Shown here piece after piece: positions 49,494 to 59,092 of a stretch of 64,000 nucleotides of DNA. The translations under genes were made by a program, and so were the position numbers. The stretch is from Polynucleobacter sp. MG-27-Goln-C1 (lineage in GTDB: Bacteria; Pseudomonadota; Gammaproteobacteria; Burkholderiales; Burkholderiaceae), in contig NZ_JACVPM010000002.1 of the NCBI RefSeq assembly GCF_018881905.1, forward strand, positions 620,001 to 684,000. Reading direction: 5' to 3'. The notes beneath the pieces are model-generated. The model saw only the letters and a program-made list of their open reading frames with translations, was not told the origin of the DNA and did not search any database. Numbering within the stretch: position 1 is the first letter of the stretch; every line of letters begins with the position of its first letter.

Positions 49494-50513
49494 ATGAAAA
49501 TCTGTGTGATCGGTGGAGGGGGCGCAATTGGCGGTTACCTTGCTGTGATGTTGGCGCGAGCCGGCAATGACGTCACGGTTGTAGCGCGTGGTGCCACATT
49601 GGCTGCGATTAAAGAGCGCGGCCTCGCATTAATTATGGATGACCAACCTGAGCCTTTAGTGGCGCAGGTAAAAGCAGTTGAAAAAATTCGCGATGCGGAA
49701 ACTCCTGATGTAGTGATCTTGGCCGTGAAGGCGCATCAGGTTGAGCCGATCATTGAAGATCTCGCTGCAATCATGGGTCCAGAAACCATTTTGATTCCGA
49801 TGCAAAACGGAATTCCTTGGTGGTACTTTCAGAAGTTGGGTGGCGACTATCAAGACCACTCCGTTGAAACAGTCGATGCTGGTGGTGTTGCTAAGAATGC
49901 AATTAATCCAAATAACATTATTGGTTGCGTAGTTTATCCAGCTACTTTCACCCAAGCCCCTGGCGTGATTCGTCACGTTGAAGGCAATCGTTTCCCATTG
50001 GGTGAGTTGGATGGCAAGCAGACCGAGCGCATTCAGAAGATGTCTGAAATGATGTCAGCAGCTGGATTTAAATCACCAATCCTAGAAGATATTCGTTCTG
50101 AGATTTGGTTGAAATTGTGGGGCAATATGACCTTCAACCCAATCAGCTCTTTAACTCACGGAACCTTGGAAGGCATTTGCCAATATCCACTCACTAAAGA
50201 GTTGGCTCGTAATATGATGGCTGAAGCGCAAACCATTGCTGAGAAATTGGGTGTGACTTTCCGGGTGGATATTGAGCGTCGTATTGCTGGTGCCGAAAAA
50301 GTTGGTAAACACAAAACATCGATGTTGCAAGACTTGGAAGCGGGCCGTAGCTTAGAGATCGATGCCTTATTGGGTTCCGTGATTGAGCTTGGCAAGATTA
50401 CCGAAACGCCAACACCTTGCCTCAACACAGTCTTTGCGTTAACGAAGTATCTTGATGAAAATGTTCAGGCCTCTAAAGGTAGCTTGGCATTGCCATCTGT
50501 TTCTGGTTATTAA
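49494..50513 (+). CDS. 2-dehydropantoate 2-reductase family oxidoreductase
   Basis: The 339-residue NAD(P)-dependent enzyme has the Rossmann start MKICVIGGGGAIGGYLAVMLARAG, the HVE-type segment PMQNGIPWWYFQ, and the catalytic region SEIWLKLWGNMTFNPISSLTHG, where the lysine and asparagine fit the known roles. The C-terminal segment KTSMLQDLEAGRSLEIDALLGSV is classical ApbA/PanE. It could be the pantothenate-pathway enzyme or one of the many paralogues on other 2-oxo acids; the family is full of paralogues and no panB/panC is beside it. Confidence 0.85.
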   Translation: MKICVIGGGGAIGGYLAVMLARAGNDVTVVARGATLAAIKERGLALIMDDQPEPLVAQVKAVEKIRDAETPDVVILAVKAHQVEPIIEDLAAIMGPETILIPMQNGIPWWYFQKLGGDYQDHSVETVDAGGVAKNAINPNNIIGCVVYPATFTQAPGVIRHVEGNRFPLGELDGKQTERIQKMSEMMSAAGFKSPILEDIRSEIWLKLWGNMTFNPISSLTHGTLEGICQYPLTKELARNMMAEAQTIAEKLGVTFRVDIERRIAGAEKVGKHKTSMLQDLEAGRSLEIDALLGSVIELGKITETPTPCLNTVFALTKYLDENVQASKGSLALPSVSGY

Positions 50514-50560
50514 GAATCTACAGAAATATTTACATTCAACATCTACAGTAAGTAAGCATT

Positions 50561-50598
50561 AAAAAAACCCTCACCACTAATCATGGTGAGGGTTTTTT
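50561..50598. terminator. bidirectional intrinsic terminator
   Basis: CCCTCACCA (50568-50576) pairs with TGGTGAGGG (50584-50592) across a 7-base loop. Seven A's precede and six T's follow. It serves the convergent reductase (plus) and fumarylacetoacetase-family gene (minus). Confidence 0.93.
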
Positions 50599-50637
50599 GT
50601 TTTTCGATCTTAGCTTTAGATCGGAGAAACAAATGGC

Positions 50638-51405
50638 TTATTCAAAACGATTATCTAAGCGTCCAACGCCATCAATGATGATGCTGACATTGCTGCCGGG
50701 TTTCATGGAGCCAACCCCAACAGAGGTGCCGCAAGCAATAATGTCGCCAGCTTGCAGTGGTATATCTTGAGAGATCAGGCTGACCAATTTTGCTGGTGGG
50801 AAAATCATGTCGGCAATGGAATAGTTTTGACGTTCTTGCTCATTCAAGATCGTTTTGATCGTTAGCTTGCTTGGATCTACATCGGTGGTGATGTAAGGAC
50901 CGAAGACGCCAAAGGTATTGAAACTCTTTGAGCGTGTCCACTGTGCGTATCCAGGATCGCGATTCAAAATCTCAATTGCAGTGACATCGTTAATACAGGT
51001 GTAACCAAAAATTGCAGCAGCTGCCTGCGACTCATCTACTTCATGGCATGCTTTGCCGATGACGATTCCAAGTTCCCCCTCATATACAACTTTTCCAGAG
51101 TAGGACTTTGGAGTGCGAATTACTTGATTGGCTGCCAGGAAAGAGTTGTTACCTTTCAGAAAATACAAAGGCTCAGCTGGTACCGCATGCTCAAGCTTGG
51201 TGACAAGCGCATGAAAGTTATCAACCATAGCAACCATTTTTGAGGGAGTGCATGGGATATCAATAGTGACATCAGATAGCTTTACTGTCTCGCCAGTAGA
51301 TTGGGGGTGATTAAATAGATCGCCTGTATACACAGCAATTTGATCGCCTTGTACTTGCCCCAAGCCGGATTTGCCTTGATGTTGAAACCTGAGCCATTGA
51401 GCCAT
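50638..51405 (-). CDS. fumarylacetoacetate hydrolase family protein
   Basis: This 255-residue enzyme of the FAH superfamily likely cleaves or isomerises a 2-oxo acid from aromatic or other catabolism. Metal ligands fit YEGELGIVIGKACHEV and the following acidic residues; FGYTCINDVTAIEILNRDPGYAQWTRSKSFNTFG is the canonical core. The N-terminal part (MAQWLRFQHQGKSGLGQVQGD) is a small FAH N-domain. It is divergent from the GrdB-like gene with 56 bases between, which hints at shared control. Substrate unknown. Confidence 0.9.
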   Translation of the reverse strand: MAQWLRFQHQGKSGLGQVQGDQIAVYTGDLFNHPQSTGETVKLSDVTIDIPCTPSKMVAMVDNFHALVTKLEHAVPAEPLYFLKGNNSFLAANQVIRTPKSYSGKVVYEGELGIVIGKACHEVDESQAAAAIFGYTCINDVTAIEILNRDPGYAQWTRSKSFNTFGVFGPYITTDVDPSKLTIKTILNEQERQNYSIADMIFPPAKLVSLISQDIPLQAGDIIACGTSVGVGSMKPGSNVSIIIDGVGRLDNRFE

Positions 51406-51461
51406 AATGAATTCTCCTGATAGTTAATATTTGATAAGCAATATCTTACAGGGATGGATTG

Positions 51462-52397
51462 ATGACCAAGAATTCTGAATTGCTGTTTGCACCTGAATTG
51501 GACCAGCCAGTTCGCTATATTGAGCGTACTCGTAATTACTATCTTGGATTGGGGTATGAGACGCCGTATGTTTGGGCGCATTACCTTGATGTACCTTTTG
51601 CTCCACTGCAAAAGCCCCTCAATCAATCGACCCTAGGTTTAGTCACTACGGCAGTACCCTTTGATGCCAGCAAGGGCCCCCAAGGACCTGGGGCAGCATA
51701 CAACGCTGCTGCGAAGTTTTATGACCCCTATAGTCGATCGATTGATGAGGACGCAGACTTACGTATTGCGCATGTTGGTATTGATAGGCGCAATGCCAAC
51801 ATGCAGGATGGCAATTGTTGGTTTCCATTGGATGCTGCGAAACGCGCTCTTGCAAGTGGTCGCATTCAATCTCTGTCTAAAAATTTTTACGGGCTACCAA
51901 CTAATCGCAGTCAACGCCATACTCTGGAGATTGATGCACCATTGATCCTCAGCAAGATGCGCGCAGATCAGGTTGACCTTGCTGTATTGATTCCGAATTG
52001 CCCTATCTGTCACCAAAGCCAAAGTTTATTGGCGCGCTATTTGGAAGCTGCTGGTATTTCTACAGTCATCATGGGCGCAGCGAAAGATATTGTGGAGTAT
52101 TGCGGTGTGCCACGTTTGGTCTTTAGTGACTTTCCGCTAGGCAACGCCGCAGCGCTACCGAATAACATTGAATCGCAAGACTCCAATTTTGAATTAGCTC
52201 TGCGTTTACTTGAAGGCGCTCCAGGACCACGAACAACGGTGCAGTCGCCTTTAGTATGGTCTTCTGATCCTGTGTGGAAATTAGATTACTCCAATTTGGA
52301 ACGACTCAGTGCAGAGGAAATTGCGCGCTTGCGTGATGAGGCAGAAAAAGCACGCATCACTGCGCGCGATATCAGAGTAAAGAGTGTTGGTGCTTAG
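51462..52397 (+). CDS. GrdB-like protein with a CPIC motif
   Basis: From the ATG at 51462 (ribosome-binding site AGGG 8 bases before) the product is 311 residues. The family resembles the C-terminal part of glycine/sarcosine/betaine reductase selenoprotein B (GrdB) of clostridia, but the likely redox site is CPIC (Cys180 and Cys183) in VLIPNCPICHQSQSLLARYL, with no in-frame TGA and so no selenocysteine. Downstream are the GISTVIMGAAKDIVEYCGVPR and FSDFPLGNAAALP segments. A TTG at 51459 is a weaker start. Function unknown; none of the other glycine reductase subunits is in the window. Confidence 0.65.
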   Translation: MTKNSELLFAPELDQPVRYIERTRNYYLGLGYETPYVWAHYLDVPFAPLQKPLNQSTLGLVTTAVPFDASKGPQGPGAAYNAAAKFYDPYSRSIDEDADLRIAHVGIDRRNANMQDGNCWFPLDAAKRALASGRIQSLSKNFYGLPTNRSQRHTLEIDAPLILSKMRADQVDLAVLIPNCPICHQSQSLLARYLEAAGISTVIMGAAKDIVEYCGVPRLVFSDFPLGNAAALPNNIESQDSNFELALRLLEGAPGPRTTVQSPLVWSSDPVWKLDYSNLERLSAEEIARLRDEAEKARITARDIRVKSVGA

Positions 52398-53398
52398 GTC
52401 TGTCTAGATAAAGAGTATTTGCACAAGGCATGTAGCGCTGAAGTGGCCTCGTTTGCAGGGAAATCTTTGAGACATTCAAGCGCTAAATCAACCTCTCGTT
52501 TCGCGGCGGCTTGGGTGTAATCCAAAGCACCGGAGTTTTGTACTGCACTCAGAATCTGTTGGAATACATCATCCGGCAAGTCTTGATTTTGTTCAATTGC
52601 CGCACGAACCAGTAGGCGCTCTTCGGTGCTGCCATTTTCAAGGAGGTAAATGAGCGGTAATGTAGGTTTGCCCTCCCTTAAATCATCACCAGCATTTTTC
52701 CCCATTTGGGATGCATCGGCGGTGTAATCGAGAAGGTCATCCATTAATTGGAAGGCGGTACCAATGTGGCGACCAAATGCTGCGGACTGCTCTCTTTGTT
52801 TGGCATCAGTCCCAGCCAAAATTGCCCCAAGCTCTGTAGATGCTTCAAATAACTTAGCGGTTTTATAGCGAATAACCCGTAAATAGCTCTCTTCGTCTAC
52901 TTCAGGGTCGTTCATGTTGAGGAGTTGTAAAACCTCTCCCTCGGCAATCGTGTTGGTTGCATCGGATAGGATTTCCATCACCCGCAGGTCGTTTGGCCCA
53001 ACCATCATCTGAAAGGCTCTGGAATAGAGAAAATCGCCCACCAGCACGCTCGCAGCATTACCAAAAGCAGCATTGGCAGTCTCACGACCTCTTCTCAGGG
53101 TCGATTCGTCGACCACATCATCATGCAAAAGGGTGGCTGTGTGGATAAATTCCACAACGGCCGCTAGTTCTAGGGCATGGGGGGTTTCTTTACCATTGGC
53201 CAAAGCCTTGCTGACTAGGAGCAAAAGGGCTGGCCGAACCCGTTTTCCGCCCGCTTGGATGATATAGGTGGAGATTTGGTCGATTAAAGCCACTTTTGAG
53301 GCTAATCGTAGGCGAATAACTTCATCTAAGGCCTTGAAATCTAAGGCAATTGGGGCCAATATTTGGCTTAATTCATTGATTTTGACAGTGCTCGTCAT
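52394..53398 (-). CDS. ispB: octaprenyl diphosphate synthase (trans-polyprenyl synthase)
   Basis: This 334-residue enzyme makes the long prenyl tail of ubiquinone, probably octaprenyl diphosphate. The first Asp-rich motif LLHDDVVDESTLRRGR is near residue 82, the second LMDDLLDYTADASQMGK near residue 218, and GGKRVRPALLLL near residue 50. Product length cannot be read exactly. It is divergent from rplU and the rplU -35 lies within its first codons. Coq7, acting on the same quinone, is also in the window. Confidence 0.92.
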   Translation of the reverse strand: MTSTVKINELSQILAPIALDFKALDEVIRLRLASKVALIDQISTYIIQAGGKRVRPALLLLVSKALANGKETPHALELAAVVEFIHTATLLHDDVVDESTLRRGRETANAAFGNAASVLVGDFLYSRAFQMMVGPNDLRVMEILSDATNTIAEGEVLQLLNMNDPEVDEESYLRVIRYKTAKLFEASTELGAILAGTDAKQREQSAAFGRHIGTAFQLMDDLLDYTADASQMGKNAGDDLREGKPTLPLIYLLENGSTEERLLVRAAIEQNQDLPDDVFQQILSAVQNSGALDYTQAAAKREVDLALECLKDFPANEATSALHALCKYSLSRQT

Positions 53399-53410
53399 GC
53401 AAGATATAAT
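53382..53410 (+). promoter_or_regulatory. consensus sigma-70 promoter of rplU-rpmA
   Basis: TTGACA (53382-53387) and TATAAT (53405-53410) are both perfect consensus boxes with the optimal 17-base spacer. The -35 lies inside the first codons of the divergent ispB gene. The start would be near 53417. Confidence 0.88.
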
Positions 53411-53417
53411 AATCGGC

Positions 53418-53444
53418 TTAGCTCATCCAGGGTGGATTAGCTTA
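53418..53444 (+). promoter_or_regulatory. hairpin in the rplU leader, possible autoregulatory site
   Basis: ATCC (53425-53428) pairs with GGAT (53434-53437) over the loop AGGGT, and the stem goes on through a C-T mismatch to GCT with AGC and A with T. It lies just past the predicted start. Ribosomal protein operons often control translation by leader structures, but a specific L21 or L27 site is not proven here. Confidence 0.4.
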
Positions 53445-53473
53445 AATGTAGATATTAATTGAGGTTTCAAACC

Positions 53474-53785
53474 ATGTACGCGGTCATAAAAACCGGTGGC
53501 AAACAGTATAAAGTTGCTGCAGGCGAAAAATTGAAAATAGAACAGATACCAGCGGAAATCGGCAGCGAAATCACTCTTGACCAAGTCTTAGCCGTAGGCG
53601 AAGGCGCTTCACTCAAATTGGGTGATCCATTGGTTAATGGTGCAGCTGTGATGGCCACTGTCGTCTCCCAGGGACGTCACGATAAAGTGACAATCTTTAA
53701 GATGCGCCGTCGCAAGCATTATCAAAAGCACCAAGGCCATCGTCAGAATTACACAGAAATTCTGATTAACACGATTAAAGCCTAA
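53474..53785 (+). CDS. rplU: 50S ribosomal protein L21
   Basis: L21 binds 23S rRNA in the large subunit. The ATG at 53474 gives 103 residues beginning [24 protein letters not shown], the exact family start; the open frame begins five codons earlier at 53459. The end [20 protein letters not shown] is typical. It is transcribed with rpmA 33 bases downstream. Length is normal. Confidence 0.98.
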   Translation: MYAVIKTGGKQYKVAAGEKLKIEQIPAEIGSEITLDQVLAVGEGASLKLGDPLVNGAAVMATVVSQGRHDKVTIFKMRRRKHYQKHQGHRQNYTEILINTIKA

Positions 53786-53818
53786 GTTAGGCTAACGGCT
53801 AAATAGCAGGAGAAAGAT

Positions 53819-54079
53819 ATGGCACAGAAAAAAGGCGGCGGCTCGACACGAAATGGCCGCGACTCAGAATCGAAACGCTTAGGCGTTAAAGTTTTTGGCG
53901 GCGAGCAAATCAACGCTGGCAGCATCATCATTCGTCAACGTGGTACACGAGTACATCCAGGTATGAACGTTGGTATTGGTAAAGATCACACTTTGTTTGC
54001 CTTAGTTGACGGACAAGTGGAATTTGGCGTTAAGGGTGCTTTGAAGAAGGCCCAGGTTTCAGTTCTCCCGCGTTCATAA
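53819..54079 (+). CDS. rpmA: 50S ribosomal protein L27
   Basis: L27 sits near the peptidyl transferase centre. The 86 residues start [20 protein letters not shown], the mature-type N-terminus without the propeptide found in Firmicutes. The core [29 protein letters not shown] is exact. A strong AGGAGA ribosome-binding site precedes the ATG. It ends 57 bases before the terminator hairpin. Confidence 0.98.
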   Translation: MAQKKGGGSTRNGRDSESKRLGVKVFGGEQINAGSIIIRQRGTRVHPGMNVGIGKDHTLFALVDGQVEFGVKGALKKAQVSVLPRS

Positions 54080-54136
54080 GACGCCTGACTGAGACACGTT
54101 TGATTCAGATTTATTCCGAATTTAACTCTTAGGAAC

Positions 54137-54163
54137 AGGCCTCGCTAAGCGAGGCCTTTTTTA
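54137..54163 (+). terminator. intrinsic terminator abutting the obgE start
   Basis: AGGCCTCGC (54137-54145) pairs perfectly with GCGAGGCCT (54149-54157) over a 3-base loop, followed by a T-run. It is a strong rho-independent terminator for rplU-rpmA. The obgE ATG starts at 54167, just after the T-run. Confidence 0.93.
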
Positions 54164-54166
54164 TTC

Positions 54167-55261
54167 ATGAAATTTATAGACGAAGCTCGTATTGAAGTCA
54201 TAGCTGGCCAGGGTGGCGCCGGGAGTGCCTCTATGCGCCGCGAAAAGTTTATCGAATTCGGCGGCCCTGATGGTGGTGACGGCGGTAAAGGCGGAAGCGT
54301 TTGGGCTACTGCTGATCGCAACATCAATACGCTGATTGACTATCGCTACGCTAAAACGCACACCGCAAAAAATGGTGAGCCTGGTCGTGGTGCAGACTGC
54401 TATGGTCGCGCCGGCGACGATATTGAGTTGCGCATGCCAGTTGGCACAATCATTTCTGATTACGAAACTGGTGAGCCAATTGCTGATTTAACTACCCACG
54501 GCGAACGTCTTTGTTTAGCGCAGGGCGGTGTTGGTGGTTGGGGAAATATTCACTTCAAAAGTAGTACGAACCGCGCTCCTCGCCAAAAGACGAATGGCAA
54601 AGAGGGTGAGCGTCGTAAGCTCAAGCTCGAATTAAAAGTATTGGCTGACGTTGGTTTATTGGGTATGCCTAACGCGGGTAAATCGACTTTGATTACCGCT
54701 GTGTCTAACGCACGCCCAAAAATTGCAGATTATCCGTTTACAACCTTGCATCCAAATTTGGGTGTGGTGCGTGTAGGCGCTGAGCGTAGCTTTGTAATTG
54801 CCGATATTCCAGGATTGATTGAGGGTGCCGCAGAAGGTGCTGGCTTAGGTCATCGCTTCTTAAGGCACTTACAGCGCACTGGTGTGCTGTTGCATTTAGT
54901 TGATATCGCACCATTTGATGACAATATTGATCCAGTAGCAGATGCTGTTGCTATCGTGAATGAATTGCGTAAATACGATGAAGCTCTAGTTGAAAAGCCA
55001 CGTTGGTTGGTGCTTAATAAAGTCGATATGATTCCCGAGGAAGATCGCAAGAAAGTAGTTGCGGACTTTATTAAACGGTTTAAGTGGAAGGGTCCTGTAT
55101 TTGAGATCTCCGCTTTAACTGGATTAGGTTGCGATAAGCTGTGCTACTCATTGCAGGATTATTTAGACTCTATTCGCAAGGATAGGGATGATGAGGATGA
55201 GCGTGCCGCTGATCCGCGTTATCAAGAGCAAGCCCAGCCAGAAGATAAAGCCCCAGATTAA
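54167..55261 (+). CDS. obgE: GTPase ObgE/CgtA
   Basis: ObgE is an essential GTPase of 50S assembly and stress signalling. The 364-residue product has the glycine-rich Obg domain ([28 protein letters not shown]) and the GTPase domain: P-loop [12 protein letters not shown] near residue 163, [16 protein letters not shown] and NKVDMI. The C-terminal tail is short and acidic. The only ribosome-binding-like sequence, GAGG, lies within the 3' arm of the terminator hairpin, so translation and transcription start are unclear. Confidence 0.95.
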   Translation: MKFIDEARIEVIAGQGGAGSASMRREKFIEFGGPDGGDGGKGGSVWATADRNINTLIDYRYAKTHTAKNGEPGRGADCYGRAGDDIELRMPVGTIISDYETGEPIADLTTHGERLCLAQGGVGGWGNIHFKSSTNRAPRQKTNGKEGERRKLKLELKVLADVGLLGMPNAGKSTLITAVSNARPKIADYPFTTLHPNLGVVRVGAERSFVIADIPGLIEGAAEGAGLGHRFLRHLQRTGVLLHLVDIAPFDDNIDPVADAVAIVNELRKYDEALVEKPRWLVLNKVDMIPEEDRKKVVADFIKRFKWKGPVFEISALTGLGCDKLCYSLQDYLDSIRKDRDDEDERAADPRYQEQAQPEDKAPD

Positions 55262-55290
55262 GCAGTAGTCATTTGAGATCTACATTTGAT

Positions 55291-56073
55291 ATGAATACTC
55301 AGAAAGCTAAACGAATCGTAGTGAAAGTAGGTTCAAGCCTAGTCACCAATAATGGTGAGGGTTTGGATCGAGCTGCAATCGGCATGTGGGCAGAGCAAAT
55401 GGCTGCCTTGTTAGCTGCTGGTCATGAGGTGTTGATGGTGAGTTCTGGTGCGATTGCTGAGGGCATGCAACGCCTTGGTTGGAGTAAGCGTCCTACTGAA
55501 ATTCATCAACTACAAGCTGCGGCTGCAGTTGGTCAGATGGGCTTGGTGCAGGTTTATGAAAGTTGTTTTGCGCGCTTTAATTTACGCAGTGCGCAAGTGC
55601 TGTTAACTAATGCAGACTTAGCGCATGCCGAGCGCAATGCTAATGCTAAGGCAACCCTAGATACTTTATTGAAACTCGGCGTTGTTCCAATCATTAATGA
55701 AAACGATACCGTTGTTACGGATGAAATTAAGTTTGGCGATAACGATAGTCTTGCCGCTTTAGTTACCAACTTAATTCATGCAGATTTATTGGTAATCCTG
55801 ACTGATCAAGGCGGATTATTTACCGCTGATCCGCGTCAAGATACCTCTGCGACTCTTTTGAGTAATGCGATTGCTGGCGATCCTGCTTTAGAAAAAATGG
55901 CTGGTGGTGCCGCAAGCCAGCTCAGTAAGGGCGGTATGCTGACTAAAGTGCTCGCCGCAAAGGTTGCTGCTCAAACAGGTGCTGCGACTGTGATTGCTTC
56001 AGGACGAGAATCGAATGTATTAACTCGTTTAATGAATGGCGAAAAAATTGGTACTTTCCTGACCACTTGTTGA
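55291..56073 (+). CDS. proB: glutamate 5-kinase, lacking the PUA domain
   Basis: ProB phosphorylates glutamate in the first step of proline synthesis. The ATG at 55291 ([20 protein letters not shown]) gives 260 residues; the frame also has a TTG at 55273. The amino-acid kinase domain is intact: [51 protein letters not shown] and [10 protein letters not shown]. The C-terminal PUA domain of E. coli ProB (367 residues) is absent, so the enzyme resembles the short bacterial forms. Confidence 0.93.
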   Translation: MNTQKAKRIVVKVGSSLVTNNGEGLDRAAIGMWAEQMAALLAAGHEVLMVSSGAIAEGMQRLGWSKRPTEIHQLQAAAAVGQMGLVQVYESCFARFNLRSAQVLLTNADLAHAERNANAKATLDTLLKLGVVPIINENDTVVTDEIKFGDNDSLAALVTNLIHADLLVILTDQGGLFTADPRQDTSATLLSNAIAGDPALEKMAGGAASQLSKGGMLTKVLAAKVAAQTGAATVIASGRESNVLTRLMNGEKIGTFLTTC

Positions 56074-56117
56074 TTGCCTAAATCACGTGGCAATTGACTC
56101 AGCAACCTTTCGGCTGG

Positions 56118-56681
56118 TCACATTACCCCAAATGAATTGGTAGGCTTTGTGCCACCCGTAAATCCGTTCGGATTTAGTGAGTTAATAATGTCTTTGATGT
56201 TCTTTTCTTGGGAGGAGAAGTTGCAAAAAGCGCCTTGAGCTAGTGCGGCTTGGTAGCGATTTGGCGTGTGATCTTTAATGGGTTTCCAGCTTGAGAGGGG
56301 ATTTTCTTTCCAAGCCCCGCTTTCAAAAGTGCCATAAAGACGCCACTGGAAAGAGTCACAGCGAATTCCTTCGTACTGAACTTGGCTGTTGCCATTCGGG
56401 CTGGTCAGAATAACGATGTATCTTGTGATGCCATCGTTGCCAATCAAAATGGAGTCAGTGTCGACTGCAAACTTAAAAATAGTTTGCTGTGATACGTAAA
56501 AAGGTTGAATAGTTACTGTATTGGGAGGGTTTAGTGGCATTGCCGTCGCACCCTCTTTAAAAATCATTGGGGCAAAAGGATCAAGTCCACTTTCTAAAGG
56601 ATCGCCAGCACATCCTGCTAAGGCAAAACCCAGGGCTAGGGTGAGGATGAAAAGTCGAAGACCGCAAATAGAGAGTTTCAT
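56118..56681 (-). CDS. CNP1-like outer membrane lipoprotein
   Basis: The 187-residue product has a lipoprotein signal peptide with the box LAGC at Cys24. The following region ([41 protein letters not shown] to [17 protein letters not shown]) matches the CNP1-like family known from neisserial and other betaproteobacteria, whose function is unknown. Its end converges on proB with 44 bases between; its start overlaps the rppH stop by 4 bases, so both genes are probably one transcript. Confidence 0.8.
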   Translation of the reverse strand: MKLSICGLRLFILTLALGFALAGCAGDPLESGLDPFAPMIFKEGATAMPLNPPNTVTIQPFYVSQQTIFKFAVDTDSILIGNDGITRYIVILTSPNGNSQVQYEGIRCDSFQWRLYGTFESGAWKENPLSSWKPIKDHTPNRYQAALAQGAFCNFSSQEKNIKDIINSLNPNGFTGGTKPTNSFGVM

Positions 56682-57280
56682 GATGGCTTACCAGTAGGTT
56701 TTGTTTCTTTAGATTCCCCTTCCTCGCCCCCACCATACAGGGATTGAAAGAGATCAAGCGGAGATCCCCAAGCAAGTTCCTGCATTCTCATGCCGCGAGA
56801 AAGGTAACGTGCAAGTTCGGATAGGGCTAATTGATAGACTTCGCGCTTGAAATCAATAACGGAGTCTAGTTGAATCCAAAAAGGAATCCAGCGCCAGGCA
56901 TCAAATTCTGGATGTTCAGTAGCGCGTAAGTGAATATCGCTATCTAGACCTACCAAACGCAGTAAAAACCAGATTTGCTTTTGGCCACGATAGCTTGCGC
57001 GATGATTTTTGGAGGCATGTTGGCGACGCAAGAACTCCTCAGGGACGTCGTAACGAAGCCAGTCCCTAGTTCGTCCAATAATTTGGACATGTTCCGGTAG
57101 CAAGCCAACTTCCTCATGCAATTCGCGGTACATGGCCTGTTCTGGGCTCTCACCATGCTGAATCCCGCCCTGCGGGAACTGCCACGAATGCTGCCCAACG
57201 CGTTTTCCCCAGAAAACCTCGTTATGGCTGTTGAGGAGGACTATGCCGACATTGGGTCGATACCCTTCACGGTCAAGCAT
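56678..57280 (-). CDS. rppH: RNA pyrophosphohydrolase RppH
   Basis: RppH removes pyrophosphate from the 5' triphosphate of mRNA and so starts decay. I chose the ATG at 57280 ([17 protein letters not shown], 200 residues) as in the family; a start at 57349 would add 23 residues and reach into proS. The Nudix box is [23 protein letters not shown] near residues 35-60. A proline and glutamate-rich tail extends beyond the core. Confidence 0.94.
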   Translation of the reverse strand: MLDREGYRPNVGIVLLNSHNEVFWGKRVGQHSWQFPQGGIQHGESPEQAMYRELHEEVGLLPEHVQIIGRTRDWLRYDVPEEFLRRQHASKNHRASYRGQKQIWFLLRLVGLDSDIHLRATEHPEFDAWRWIPFWIQLDSVIDFKREVYQLALSELARYLSRGMRMQELAWGSPLDLFQSLYGGGEEGESKETKPTGKPS

Positions 57281-57330
57281 GAGATCGTGCCTCAAATCCT
57301 TTAAAATCAATGATTTGATTATATCCATAC

Positions 57331-59073
57331 ATGAAAGCTTCACAGTCATTTCTCGCCACCCTAAAAGAAGCCCCCTCCGACGCTGAGGTGGTTTCGCACA
57401 AACTCATGGTGCGTGCTGGTTTAATCCGCAAGCTCAGTGCAGGTATCTACAACTATTTGCCATTGGGTTTGAAGTCCATTCGTAAAGTAGAAAATATCAT
57501 CCGCGAAGAAATGAATCGCGCTGGTGCCATTGAGTTGCTGATGCCAATGATTCAGCCAGCAGAGTTGTGGCAAGAAACAGGTCGTTGGGAAAAGATGGGG
57601 CCAGAGTTGCTCCGTATTAAAGATCGCCATGACCGTGACTTTTTAATTCAGCCGACCTCCGAAGAGGTGGTGACCGATTTAGCGCGTAACGAAATTAAGA
57701 GCTACAAACAGCTCCCGGTAAATTTCTATCAAATTCAGACGAAGTTCCGTGATGAGCGTCGTCCACGTTTTGGGATTATGCGTGGGCGCGAGTTCAGTAT
57801 GAAAGATGCCTATTCATTCGATCGCGATACCGAGGGATTGAAGAAGTCTTACCAAATCATGTTCGATGCGTACACCCGAATTTTTAAACGTATGGGTTTA
57901 AAGTTCCGTGCAGTAACGGCAGATAACGGCGCTATTGGTGGATCAGGTAGTCAAGAGTTTCATGTGATTGCTGATACCGGTGAAGATGCAATTGTGTATT
58001 GCCCGAGCTCGGATTACGCTGCCAATCTAGAGGCTGCTGAATCAGTTTCATTAATTGGGGCACGTGGCGCTGCAACTCAAGCAAAGACAAAGGTCGCAAC
58101 ACCAGATCAAACAAATTGTGCTGACGTGGCGAAGTTTTTGAACTTACCGCTAGAGCAAACTGTGAAGTCGCTTCTGTTTGCCGCTGATCAAGAAGATGGT
58201 CCAGCTAAATTATTTATGGTGCTGGTTCGTGGTGACCATGAGCTTAATGAAATCAAAGCAAGCAAGATTCCTGGAATGGCGGAATCTCGCTTTGCAAGTG
58301 AGGCTGAGATTAAGCAAGCCTGTAATGCACCAGCTGGCTACTTAGGCCCTGTTGGAGTTGCCGCTGATGTAACCATAGTTGCAGATCGTACCGTTGCCAA
58401 TATGGCTGACTTTGTATGTGGCGCTAATGATGCTGGTTATCACTTTACTGGCGTGAACTGGGGTCGTGATTTGCCAGAGCCTTTGGTAATGGATTTGCGC
58501 AATGCTGTAATTGGCGATCCCTCTCCTGATGGCAAGGGTGTTGTCGATATTTGCCGTGGTATCGAAGTGGGCCATGTATTTCAACTGGGTACTCGTTACT
58601 CCGAAGCAATGGGCTGCACTTACTTGGATCAACAGGGCAAAGCGCAACCGATGGTGATGGGTTGCTATGGTATTGGCGTTACTCGATTACTGGGTGCTGC
58701 AATTGAGCAGGGTAATGACGAGCGTGGAATTATTTGGCCGATTTCAATGGCACCATTTGAAGTGGTGATTTGTCCAATGGGCTATGACAAATCAGAGGCA
58801 GTGAAAGCTGCTGCTGATCAATTGCATGTTGAGTTGCTAGCTGCCGGAGTTGATGTGGTACTTGATGATCGTGGAGAAAGGCCGGGCGCAATGTTTGCTG
58901 ATTGGGAACTCATTGGTGTTCCATTCCGCGTGGTGATTGGTGATCGTGGTCTTGCAGATGCTCAAGTGGAATTCAAAGGCCGTACTGATGCTGAATCAGA
59001 AAATATTCCGTTGGCAGAAATTAAAGCAAGGGTGATTGCTGCGGTTGATGCTGCTAAGAAACTGGTTTCTTAA
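57331..59073 (+). CDS. proS: prolyl-tRNA synthetase
   Basis: ProS charges tRNA-Pro. The 580-residue class II enzyme has motif 1 near residues 65-85, motif 2 ([27 protein letters not shown]), the YbaK-like editing insertion near residues 230-380, motif 3 ([18 protein letters not shown]) and the C-terminal anticodon domain. This is the bacterial long form with proofreading against Ala-tRNA. It converges on ffh with about 20 bases between. Confidence 0.98.
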   Translation: MKASQSFLATLKEAPSDAEVVSHKLMVRAGLIRKLSAGIYNYLPLGLKSIRKVENIIREEMNRAGAIELLMPMIQPAELWQETGRWEKMGPELLRIKDRHDRDFLIQPTSEEVVTDLARNEIKSYKQLPVNFYQIQTKFRDERRPRFGIMRGREFSMKDAYSFDRDTEGLKKSYQIMFDAYTRIFKRMGLKFRAVTADNGAIGGSGSQEFHVIADTGEDAIVYCPSSDYAANLEAAESVSLIGARGAATQAKTKVATPDQTNCADVAKFLNLPLEQTVKSLLFAADQEDGPAKLFMVLVRGDHELNEIKASKIPGMAESRFASEAEIKQACNAPAGYLGPVGVAADVTIVADRTVANMADFVCGANDAGYHFTGVNWGRDLPEPLVMDLRNAVIGDPSPDGKGVVDICRGIEVGHVFQLGTRYSEAMGCTYLDQQGKAQPMVMGCYGIGVTRLLGAAIEQGNDERGIIWPISMAPFEVVICPMGYDKSEAVKAAADQLHVELLAAGVDVVLDDRGERPGAMFADWELIGVPFRVVIGDRGLADAQVEFKGRTDAESENIPLAEIKARVIAAVDAAKKLVS

Positions 59074-59092
59074 GCTAAAAATTTTTTAACTA

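Noticed and set aside
56074-56117. Imperfect inverted repeat between proB and the CNP1-like gene as terminator
   Set aside because: TTGCC and GGCAA are too short and no T-run follows.
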